Assembly: GCF_003112555.1 (NCBI RefSeq)
Contig: NZ_BEWB01000004.1
Location: 310,001 to 374,000, forward strand
Direction: 5' to 3'
Length of the DNA: 64,000 nt
DNA from: Streptomyces coelicoflavus
GTDB taxonomy: Bacteria > Actinomycetota > Actinomycetes > Streptomycetales > Streptomycetaceae
Part shown: positions 17,601-26,267 of the stretch, one piece after another
Numbering within the stretch: position 1 is the first letter of the stretch
Layout of the letters: each line of letters opens with the position of its first letter
Notes under the pieces: model-generated
What the model was told of the DNA's origin: nothing
Databases searched by the model: none
The model's input: only the letters and a program-made list of their open reading frames with translations
Translations under genes and position numbers: made by a program

Positions 17601-18443
17601 AAGGAGACCGGGCGCAGGATCAGCGAGGCGCTGCACGGTCACCGGCTGGCCCAGGGACAGGGCGCCGTCCAGGTCATGGCGACGCGGGACGCCTCGGGGT
17701 GCCCGCTCACCATCGCGCTCGACCTGCGCGGGGGCCAGAGCGCGGCTGCCTGGACGGCGCTGACCGTCCTCGACGACAGCGCGGACACGGTCAACGCCGA
17801 CGAGACCGCCCACCGCAGACGCTGGCAGGCGTGGCTTTACTGGAGCAACCTGCTTCAGTTCCTCGACGCCGGGGAGGGCGACGGGGTCCAGCTCACGACC
17901 GGCATGCTCCCCGCGTTCGACCCGGCCGAGCTGGCGGTCACCGGCGGCGCTGGATGGCTCAGCTCACGGCGGCACCGGCAGGAATCTGTTCCGGATGGAC
18001 GGCAGCCGATCGCCGGATCGCAGTCGGTCCTCGGGCGGCAGCCGGTCGCGGAGGGGCAGGGCTCCGAGGAGGCTCCGGCCGCCGTGCGCGACCCCGCCTG
18101 GGACGAAGTCATCGAGTACCTCGTCGACGAGCCGGGCCTGCTGGCCCTCACCAGGGCGCTCGCCGACCGGGGCCTGCCCGCCCCGGAGGCCGGCTACGAA
18201 CTGGGAACGGCCGCCTGGCCCGCCGAACTCGCCTGGCCCGGCCCCCGCGTGGGCATCGTCCTCGCGCACCGACCGGACCCCGCCACCCGACGCGACATCG
18301 ACGCCGAACAACGGGACCGGGCCTACCGGGACGCGGGCTGGCAGGTCCGTACCGCGGTGGAATGGGACCTCGACGAACTCGCCGCGCTGGCCGGCCACGA
18401 CGCGGACAGAGCAACGCACGACCACGAGGAGAACGAGCGATGA
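11610..18443 (+). CDS. Giant DEAD/DEAH-box helicase with DUF1998 and nuclease-like C-terminus, 2277 aa
   Basis: Superfamily 2 helicase. Walker A TGTGSGKTES is near residue 100, a DEAH-box variant LDEFHTYDGA near 232, and motif VI QRVGRAGRSTG near 1141. Cysteine pairs that look like zinc ribbons occur near 540 (CRECG), 664 (CPACR), 1012 (CPRC), 1445-1467 and 1574. The DUF1998 cysteine cluster (CVCVGQGRPACHRC) is near 1725. Residues ~1864-1911 (VYLDGYRYH, then KRARLRAEGWQVFQLTWDDV) resemble Vsr/DUF559 nucleases, and a second, poorer copy lies at ~2214-2257 (RDRAYRDAGWQVRTAVEWDL). The organisation is closest to DruE of Druantia or fused DrmA-DrmB of DISARM, which move along DNA to inspect or process invading DNA. 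The GTG start has AAGGAGG at ideal spacing. It overlaps the next gene by ATGA. Confidence 0.85.
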   Translation: MRPTLAADQVRASLSQYLATTYALADESTRRALENFLGDPEDGIFRGPYLRVRTPFRTAVGTDWKRHLTWHPELTPYRHQEAAWERLSTLHGTARPTLVTTGTGSGKTESFLVPILDHCYRQRLAGQEGVKAILLYPMNALATDQAHRIGKRLNDPKDTRLREAGVGAGLYIGDRPSQEFKQANPAITVDRDEIRRTMPDILITNYKMLDLLLQRPEDQRLWQDSALAYVVLDEFHTYDGAQGTDVAMLLRRLGSVTGLAEPGRPLGPVCPVATSATLGENGTGATDSGARGAAARPGGGPGMLEVAEQVFGVPFPPDAVVGEDRRSTKDFTGESDFSLPFPSPQEVAGLGDPTRDAGAMDDLVTAFTGLSGPSPEDLGAVLRRHRLTAAVLEILDGTPRTIAEITEVLPRYAYHWGMAVQQQPRVAAQGLARYIALLSYARDPDHPGRPLLSIEIHHWVRSVSRVLRGISAARAEFRWDDERVTSGGALTRKDPGPAAQPSPYDGEGPAVPLDAAEQAAVPADDSAPPPAEVFLPAVFCRECGRSGWAAYSPEVDPAELELNATKIRRASVGRDKRRVRNMIAATSREVHEAAFGAGAERRRGGPSVMVLEGHGGRLRPLSPDADFTAPTDGEGPRRPRTLHNAAFVHADLDGDRAAERDQCPACRTFNSVRYLGTGLAALAAAAVTQLFTGGELDKNLGEDKTLLFNDSVQDAAHRAGYVASRSYTFSLRALLASRIDEDEPITLNDLAADLMADVVDSKAVQAAVIPPDLHLVRGVDTLLSGRSRGSRPTWELIAQRLAFATVMEFGLRSRQGRTLELTRTVAADVPLQDPDAVAELVRETLLTTPGEIALPDGSVPGYNRHIGFVRGLLERMRIRGAVRHAWLDPWLDQAGVRRWAIWGGRENGMPAFPRGVSAPAFLLGSPKQGSEDFDVLTGRLGWYQDWAVRSLGLRPEAAATFLSRLLPALAEVGVVSARTALDGATRVYGLQPGHIRVRRLADDTLPDATAHCPRCFWEQTIHPDLAGQWHGQPCPRYRCGGTLGTGRDLDSGLRQRDYTDDFYRRMYREAGVFTINTAEHTGTLSRARREAVEKAFRDGTRVHYANPQVLSCTPTLELGIDIGDLSAVVLASLPKGPANYIQRVGRAGRSTGNAYLLTMVDRGPRDRYYLEEPRLMIAGEVRPPGCYLSAAEILRRQYLAHLLDLAGAGRLTAPDGTPLRPLPGRATELFGASAWQADFTEAALADGERLVRGFLDLFPPYDESRGTGVSPQARTALTAYATDPGEEGLAGALVAACRRWEERRADLQRRTEAIDRAHGLLVAGDPDHARQGRELRAERREVGRISREISRTTAHGALVDLGLLPNYSLIDSATELEATLTWTEKTADGGRENHSKTLRHSRPARLALTEFAPGNHYYVQGYKHRVTGVDIGGPGRPAWLWWRVCPDCGHVRTHLAEDDASSCPRCRSAAIGDVGCLHKVLVPRRVTSRDERDDVRVRDDRDERERRHYTVVPAVDIDADDVEQAWKHEHATFGWEFTRQAHVRHLNVGAARVDGGADTAFAGQEVRLNPFWVCDACGYADPDGGPAAHDAGDSSAHAKYHRPWCPRRRAGADAVRRGERVLLAYELRTDALRILIPAVTAHTRERLASFKALLLAGIARSYGGDPDHLAVVTDSMPEERGETPLRRHFLVLYDTLPGGTGYLHRLAGREGLKGVLDEARQVIETCVCVGQGRPACHRCLLRHVTDGEYELVSREHALDMLGDLFGRTADHWSVGPVATARDITLVHQVESELEALFRRGLLEWAERVDDVSVRTALTPDGTRDTTLRFTAPDGTVRGWQMETQTPLDYTRPDVVFRSTDDDHRVAVYLDGYRYHASPEHLTAEVDAVKRARLRAEGWQVFQLTWDDVQAWTGRTTPRADPPWKPYPNTAQQTAMDVHRRMHAGDTRDLPRLVWANPVETLIGYLTDPDPDAWRRRTQSALAGFAAVSATSRALAAGKETGRRISEALHGHRLAQGQGAVQVMATRDASGCPLTIALDLRGGQSAAAWTALTVLDDSADTVNADETAHRRRWQAWLYWSNLLQFLDAGEGDGVQLTTGMLPAFDPAELAVTGGAGWLSSRRHRQESVPDGRQPIAGSQSVLGRQPVAEGQGSEEAPAAVRDPAWDEVIEYLVDEPGLLALTRALADRGLPAPEAGYELGTAAWPAELAWPGPRVGIVLAHRPDPATRRDIDAEQRDRAYRDAGWQVRTAVEWDLDELAALAGHDADRATHDHEENER

Positions 18444-20746
18444 CGGTCACCGGCGCGCCGAGGACGGGCGTGACGCTGCGCCTGCTGGACAAGGCCGACA
18501 AGGAGATCGTCAAACTGGACCGCGCGGTCCTCGGGGCGTTCTACAAGTTCCAGCACGACTTCCGCCGCAACCCCGACGCCGGCGGATTCAACCTCAAGCA
18601 GCTGGAAGGCCACGACCGTCTCTGGTCGGCACGCGTCAACCGCGAGTGGCGGGCCCTGATGATTCGCCTCGGCGGTGACGACTGGCTGCTCGTCTCGGTC
18701 AAGCACCGCAGCCACGTCCACAAGAACCTGGACCGGCTCAACTACGGCATCAACCACATCACCGGCGCCATCGAATACGTCGACCTCCAGGTCGTCGAGG
18801 AGAGCGTGCTGCGCCGCGGACTCACCCCGCCCGCCGCTCCAGTCCCGGCTCCGACGCCCGTGCCCGCTCCCGAACCGGCCCCTCCGAAGCCGTTGGAGGA
18901 GCCGGAAGAACCCCTCTTCGGGACTTACACCGACGAGCAGCTCGCCGATCTCGGCGTCGCCGAACCGCTCATCCCCATCGTCCGGAAACTCACCACGGAC
19001 GACGAACTGCTCGGCCTCGCCGAGTACGCGCCCCGCCACACCGGGGAGGTCCTCCTCCGGCTGCGCGACGGTGCTTCCTACGAAACGGTCATGGACGAGG
19101 TTACCGCGCCCGTCGCGGTCGAAGAGCCGGAGAGCAACCTCGACCCCGCCGACTGGCAGGCAGCCGTCGACCGCTCACAGACCGTGGCGATCACCGACGA
19201 CGAGTTCCTGCAGAGCATCCTGGAGGAAGGCGACTTCGGGCGCTGGAAGATCTTCCTCCACCCCACCCAGGAGAAGCTGGTCCACCGGCGCTACTCCGGC
19301 CCGGCCCGGGTCGGTGGTGGCCCGGGAACGGGCAAGACCATCGTCGCCCTCCACCGTGTCTGCCATCTGGTGCGACAGCTCCCACCAGGCCACACCAAGC
19401 CTGTCCTGTTCACCACGTTCAATCGGAACCTTGCCGCCGACCTCCGCTCCCGGCTCCTCTCCCTCGGCGGACCCGACGTACTGGCCAGGGTCGACATCGC
19501 GCACGTCGACCAACTCGCCACCCGCATCGTCAGCGAGGCCGACCCGGGCAACGCAAAGCGGCGCATCGACGACACGGCGGCGCTCCGCGAGTGGCGAGAC
19601 CTGCTGGTGGAGGCGGGAGAGACCCGCTGGAGCGCCGAGTTCCTCAGCGACGAATGGAACCAGGTCATCCTCGGCCAGGCCGTGGCCTCCCGGAGCGACT
19701 ACTTCACCGTGCGGCGCGCCGGCAGGGGGCGCAGCGTCACCCGCGCCGAGCGCGCCGGCATCTGGCAACTCGCCGAACGCTTCACGCAACGGCTGGAGAC
19801 CAAGGGGCTGGAGACCCACCGCCAGGTCGCCGAACGGGCGGCGCGCCTGGAGATGGCCCGCAGGGCGAGGATCGACAGACGGTCACAGGAACGCGAGGAC
19901 CGCGGCGGCCTGGACAACCTCCACGTCGAGGCCGGCTCCGGCGCCCGACTGCGCCATCGGTACCGGCACATCGTGGTCGACGAGGCCCAGGACCTCAGCG
20001 CCGCCCACTGGAAGATGCTGCGCTCCATGGCGCCGTCCGAGGCCGACGACATCTTCCTCGTGGGCGACACGCACCAGCGGATCTACGACAACCAGGTCAC
20101 CCTCGGCAGCCTCGGTGTCCACATCCGCGGCCGGTCCTCCCGGCTGACCCTCAGCTATCGCACGACCCGGGAGATCCTCCGCGACGCGATCCGGGTGCTG
20201 GGCGACGCCGACTACGACGACCTGGACGGTGACAGCGACACCCTCGCCGGGTACCGCTCGGTCCTGCACGGCCCGGCTCCGTCGTTGCGCGGTGCGCGGA
20301 GCTGGGACGAGGAGATGGACCTCGTCGTGGAACAGCTGCGGGCCTGGCAAGACGTGCCCCGCGAGTCCACGGCGATCTGCGTCCCGACCAACGACATGGT
20401 CACCCAGCTCGCCGAACGCCTCACCCGGCGCGGCATCACCCCGACCGAGATCACGCAGGACGGGCCGCGCGGTGATCAGGGCGTCCACATTGGCACCATG
20501 TACCGCTTCAAGGGACTGGAGTACCGCTGCCTGATCATCGCCGGGGTGGCCGAGGGCCTCGTCCCCCGCACCTCCGTGGACACGTGGGAGCACACCGACC
20601 CGAGCCGCCATCGGCGAGAGCTGCACCGGGCGCGCTCGCTGCTCTTCGTCGCGGCCACCCGCGCCCGTGACGCCCTTGCCATCACCTGGCACGGAGAACC
20701 GAGTCGCTTCCTGGCGCCGTTGCTCCCGCATCGAAACGGTACCTGA
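18440..20746 (+). CDS. UvrD/REP-type helicase with N-terminal RelE/ParE-like domain, 768 aa
   Basis: Residues ~25-100 look like a RelE/ParE fold (VLGAFYKFQHDFRRNP, then LWSARVNREWRALM, then LLVSVKHRSHVHKNL). A proline-rich linker (~135-160) follows. The helicase core has Walker A GGGPGTGKT near 292, TTFNRNLAADL, motif II HIVVDEAQDLSAAHW near 514, motif III VGDTHQRIY, TLSYRTTREIL, and C-terminal motifs GTMYRFKGLEYR (~682) and FVAATRARDAL. This is a superfamily 1A 3'-5' helicase arrangement. The ATG start overlaps the stop of the giant helicase (ATGA), so the two helicases are made together. The RelE-like module could be an RNA-cleaving toxin held by the helicase, or simply a nucleic-acid-binding domain. 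Catalytic residues cannot be confirmed by eye. Confidence 0.85.
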   Translation: MTVTGAPRTGVTLRLLDKADKEIVKLDRAVLGAFYKFQHDFRRNPDAGGFNLKQLEGHDRLWSARVNREWRALMIRLGGDDWLLVSVKHRSHVHKNLDRLNYGINHITGAIEYVDLQVVEESVLRRGLTPPAAPVPAPTPVPAPEPAPPKPLEEPEEPLFGTYTDEQLADLGVAEPLIPIVRKLTTDDELLGLAEYAPRHTGEVLLRLRDGASYETVMDEVTAPVAVEEPESNLDPADWQAAVDRSQTVAITDDEFLQSILEEGDFGRWKIFLHPTQEKLVHRRYSGPARVGGGPGTGKTIVALHRVCHLVRQLPPGHTKPVLFTTFNRNLAADLRSRLLSLGGPDVLARVDIAHVDQLATRIVSEADPGNAKRRIDDTAALREWRDLLVEAGETRWSAEFLSDEWNQVILGQAVASRSDYFTVRRAGRGRSVTRAERAGIWQLAERFTQRLETKGLETHRQVAERAARLEMARRARIDRRSQEREDRGGLDNLHVEAGSGARLRHRYRHIVVDEAQDLSAAHWKMLRSMAPSEADDIFLVGDTHQRIYDNQVTLGSLGVHIRGRSSRLTLSYRTTREILRDAIRVLGDADYDDLDGDSDTLAGYRSVLHGPAPSLRGARSWDEEMDLVVEQLRAWQDVPRESTAICVPTNDMVTQLAERLTRRGITPTEITQDGPRGDQGVHIGTMYRFKGLEYRCLIIAGVAEGLVPRTSVDTWEHTDPSRHRRELHRARSLLFVAATRARDALAITWHGEPSRFLAPLLPHRNGT

Positions 20747-20902
20747 GGCGCACGCTCGACCAGGCGCGGCCGCTGTAGCTACATCCGGTGGCTGGCTGAG
20801 GTCCTGGATCTGGAGATTACGAGAAGCCTGCTGTATGAGGCTGACTTCGATTTCCGATGCAGGCAGCCTGACGCCCGGGGCCGAGGCTCGGGAACGCGAA
20901 AA

Positions 20903-20918
20903 GTACCGTCGACGGTAC
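20903..20918. promoter_or_regulatory. 16-bp perfect palindrome with a possible promoter upstream of a micro-gene
   Basis: GTACCGTCGACGGTAC is fully self-complementary. Downstream, TTCACC (20925-20930) and GATACT (20948-20953) are spaced by 17 bp like a vegetative promoter leading to the 25-aa ORF at 20973. The rest of 20747-20972 after the helicase stop shows no gene. Confidence 0.4.
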
Positions 20919-20972
20919 AGACGTTCACCCTCTGTGCGGAGACTCTGATACTCGATGCGAGGAGGCGGCTCG

Positions 20973-21050
20973 ATGGGATGGATAGCCGTGGGGTGCGGGG
21001 CCATCTTGGCGTTGGGCGTGATGGCTCTCGTCCGTGCCTGGAGTTCGTGA
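20973..21050 (+). CDS. Small single-pass membrane peptide, 25 aa
   Basis: ATG at 20973 is preceded by GAGGAGG with seven bases of spacing, one of the best ribosome sites in the region. The peptide begins MGWIAVGCGAILALG and ends ALVRAWSS, giving one hydrophobic helix with a short basic end. It is too short for usual gene calling. The product is unrecognised. Possibilities are a small membrane modulator, or a type I toxin-like peptide next to the defence island. Support is the ribosome site, the hydrophobic pattern and the upstream promoter-like boxes only. Confidence 0.45.
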   Translation: MGWIAVGCGAILALGVMALVRAWSS

Positions 21051-21472
21051 CTGTTGTGAGAGGCGCGAGGCGGGCCACTCGCCGTTGAGACCCGTGCATG
21101 TGCGCGTGTTCCGGGCAGTCGCGAGTTGGGGCCTGGGCGCCAACTATGCCCATGTCTCGCAGTCCTCACCAGTGGCACGCCTTGCGGTCACACCACCTCG
21201 TGAATCGCCCTCACAGTCATCCAACGAAAGATCGCGATCACATCTGCCGGAGCCGCGTGTGCAGCCCCGGCATGTGCCGTGCAACTCGTCCGCCTCCGGC
21301 AGACGTCGTCGGAGCTTCTCCGGTACAGCGCGAGACCCTCGGCAACCGCGTCCGCATTTCCTCGGCCCGGCCCGAAAGTCCCTGAGAAGTCCCACAGACG
21401 AAGCGGAGACCCTTCCCGTCCCGCATTTCTGCAGTTCAGGGCGGGTTCAACGCTACTCTCTTCTCAGAGTTT
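21051..21472. other. 422-bp stretch with no recognisable gene
   Basis: Several short open frames overlap on both strands, but none has a good ribosome site or recognisable product. Base composition is more even than in the flanking genes. It separates the defence island from the conserved MurA-like/aconitase region and could be the island's junction. I see no repeat, tRNA or att-like core. Confidence 0.4.
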
Positions 21473-23002
21473 TCAGATGTCCCGGAAGATCTCGATCTGC
21501 GCCCCGATCGAGTTCAGCCGCTCCGCGAGGTCCTCGTAACCGCGGTTGATGACGTACACGTTGCGCAGTACCGACGTGCCCTCGGCCGCCATCATCGCCA
21601 GGAGGACGACCACGGCGGGGCGCAGGGCCGGCGGGCACATCATCTCGGCGGCGCGCCAGCGGGTGGGGCCCTCGACCAGGACGCGGTGGGGGTCCAGGAG
21701 CTGGAGGCGGCCGCCCAGGCGGTTCAGGTCGGTGAGGTAGATGGCGCGGTTGTCGTAGACCCAGTCGTGGATGAGGGTCTGACCCTGGGCCGAGGCCGCG
21801 ATGGCCGCGAAGAAGGGGACGTTGTCGATGTTCAGGCCCGGGAAGGGCATCGGGTGGATCTTGTCGATCGGCGCTTCGAGCTTGGAGGGGCGGACGGTCA
21901 GGTCCACCAGGCGGGTTCGGCCGTTGTCGGCGAAGTACTCCGGCGTGCGGTCGTGGTCGAGGCCCATCTCCTCCAGGACCGCCAGCTCGATCTCCAGGAA
22001 CTCGATCGGGACCCGGCGCACCGTCAGCTCCGACTCCGTGACCACCGCGGCGGCCAGCAGGCTCATCGCCTCGACCGGGTCCTCGGAGGGGGAGTAGTCC
22101 ACGTCGGCGTCGATGACCGGCATGCCGTGCACGGTGAGGGTGGTGGTGCCGATGCCCTCGACGCGGACGCCCAGGGCCTCGAGGAAGAAGCAGAGGTCCT
22201 GGACCATGTAGTTGGACGAGGCGTTGCGGATGACGGTGACGCCGTCGTGGCGGGCGGCGGCCAGGAGGGCGTTCTCCGTCACCGTGTCGCCGCGCTCGGT
22301 CAGGACGATCGGGCGGTCCGGGCGCACCGTGCGGTCGACCACCGCGTGGTAGTGGCCCTCGGTCGCGGCGACGTCCAGGCCGAAGCGGCGCAGCGCGATC
22401 ATGTGCGGCTCGATGGTGCGGGTGCCGAGGTCGCAGCCGCCGGCGTAGGGCAGCCGGAAGCGGTCCATGCGGTGCAGCAGCGGGCCGAGGAACATGATGA
22501 TGGAGCGGGTGCGGACGGCGGCCTCGGCGTCGATGGCCTCCATGTCCAGCTCGGACGGCGGCACGATCTCCAGGTCGGTGCCGTCGTTGATCCAGCGGGT
22601 GCGCACGCCGATGGAGTTGAGCACCTCCAGGAGGCGGTAGACCTCCTCGATGCGGGCGACCCGGCGCAGCACCGTGCGCCCCTTGTTGAGCAGCGAGGCG
22701 CACAGCAGGGCCACGCAGGCGTTCTTGCTGGTCTTGACGTCGATGGCGCCGGACAGGCGACGGCCGCCGACCACGCGCAGGTGCATCGGACCCGCGTACC
22801 CCAGGGAGACGATCTCGCTGTCCAGCGCTTCGCCGATACGGGCGATCATCTCAAGGCTGATGTTCTGGTTGCCGCGCTCGATGCGGTTGACGGCGCTCTG
22901 ACTGGTGTTGAGCGCCTCCGCAAGCTGTGACTGCGTCCAGCCGCGGTGCTGCCGGGCGTCACGGATGAGTCGGCCGATGCGTACGAGGTAGTCGTCTGCC
23001 AT
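21473..23002 (-). CDS. MurA-like UDP-GlcNAc enolpyruvyl transferase with N-terminal XRE HTH, 509 aa
   Basis: Residues ~5-65 are a Cro/XRE helix-turn-helix (IGRLIRDARQHRGWTQSQLA, then NTSQSAVNRIERG). Residues ~73-509 are an EPSP-synthase-fold MurA. The Lys-Asn pair of the substrate site is present (K93-N94 in TSKNAC), and so is the PEP-adduct cysteine (C190 in YAGGCDLGTRT). Canonical MurA (~420 aa) makes UDP-GlcNAc-enolpyruvate, the first step of peptidoglycan synthesis in the cytoplasm. This copy therefore looks catalytically intact but has an added DNA-binding domain. It may be a second MurA or a regulator sensing cell-wall precursors. It is divergent from acnA, with an 18-bp operator-like repeat starting 12 bp upstream of its ATG. 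Confidence 0.85.
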   Translation of the reverse strand: MADDYLVRIGRLIRDARQHRGWTQSQLAEALNTSQSAVNRIERGNQNISLEMIARIGEALDSEIVSLGYAGPMHLRVVGGRRLSGAIDVKTSKNACVALLCASLLNKGRTVLRRVARIEEVYRLLEVLNSIGVRTRWINDGTDLEIVPPSELDMEAIDAEAAVRTRSIIMFLGPLLHRMDRFRLPYAGGCDLGTRTIEPHMIALRRFGLDVAATEGHYHAVVDRTVRPDRPIVLTERGDTVTENALLAAARHDGVTVIRNASSNYMVQDLCFFLEALGVRVEGIGTTTLTVHGMPVIDADVDYSPSEDPVEAMSLLAAAVVTESELTVRRVPIEFLEIELAVLEEMGLDHDRTPEYFADNGRTRLVDLTVRPSKLEAPIDKIHPMPFPGLNIDNVPFFAAIAASAQGQTLIHDWVYDNRAIYLTDLNRLGGRLQLLDPHRVLVEGPTRWRAAEMMCPPALRPAVVVLLAMMAAEGTSVLRNVYVINRGYEDLAERLNSIGAQIEIFRDI

Positions 23003-23013
23003 GGGGTTGAGGC

Positions 23014-23031
23014 TATCTCAGATATGAGATC
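23014..23031. promoter_or_regulatory. Operator-like inverted repeat TATCTC-N6-GAGATC next to the HTH-MurA start
   Basis: The inner 16 bp (ATCTCA-GATA-TGAGAT) are a perfect inverted repeat. The site begins 12 bp upstream of the HTH-MurA ATG, where a bound repressor would block transcription. Its half-sites and spacing match the second copy at 23303-23320. Confidence 0.6.
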
Positions 23032-23302
23032 GCACATCTCGGGGGGTCCGTTCGGGTGACGCGGGGTCAAACCTCCCTCGTCGGAGGTTCGGAGAATCGG
23101 CGGTGCCGGTTCGCCGTGGTGCGGCGTCGGCCGAAAGGTCCCGGCAAATCCATCGATGTCGTACGACGTCCGGCTTGCTGTCGGTGAGGGCGCCGCATCG
23201 GATACCCCCGTCCGGCGTAGTCATGGCCGTACGGGTCACCCGGGGTGGGGCGTACGCCACACGGCGCCCGGACATGACCGGGCCGCCCCTATGTACTAGA
23301 GT

Positions 23303-23320
23303 TATCTCGACATCGAGATA
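23303..23320. promoter_or_regulatory. Operator-like inverted repeat TATCTC-N6-GAGATA upstream of acnA
   Basis: TATCTCGA-CA-TCGAGATA is a perfect 18-bp inverted repeat about 140 bp before the acnA start. It shares arms and spacing with the copy at 23014-23031, so one regulator may control both divergent genes. The HTH of the MurA-like protein is the nearest candidate. The remaining intergenic sequence (23032-23302) shows nothing else I can support. Confidence 0.6.
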
Positions 23321-23375
23321 TCTGCCGAGGCGTGCCGCAGCCACACGCTGCTGTCGGTCCGACGGTAAGGGTTAC

Positions 23376-23394
23376 CTAACTTAGCCTTACCTTA
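23376..23394 (-). promoter_or_regulatory. Iron-box-like (DmdR/IdeR) sequence upstream of acnA
   Basis: Read on the minus strand, TAAGGTAAGGCTAAGTTAG matches 13 of 19 positions of the actinobacterial iron box TTAGGTTAGGCTCACCTAA. It lies 67 bp before the acnA start, in a locally AT-rich patch. Aconitase needs a 4Fe-4S cluster, so iron-dependent control is plausible. The match is by eye only. Confidence 0.45.
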
Positions 23395-23446
23395 GCGGAT
23401 CGGCCAAGAGGGCGTGGCGGCGGGATGCGGTGGTACGCGCACATAA

Positions 23447-26179
<2,733 letters not shown>

Positions 26180-26198
26180 GCGGCGGCGCACAACGGTT

Positions 26199-26234
26199 GA
26201 GGGCCGCATCCCCGGTGACGGGGGTGCGGCCCTC
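26199..26234 (+). terminator. Terminator of acnA
   Basis: A 15-bp GC-rich stem starting GAGGGCCGCA and ending TGCGGCCCTC, with one mismatch/wobble and a 6-nt loop, lies 19 bp after the acnA stop. Confidence 0.8.
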
Positions 26235-26267
26235 GCGCTTGCCTTCTAGAAGGCAGTGCTCACGGCT

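Noticed and set aside
21098-21549. Overlapping short frames between the micro-gene and the MurA-like gene
   Set aside because: Arg/Ser/Pro-rich translations typical of random GC-rich sequence, with no good start signals.
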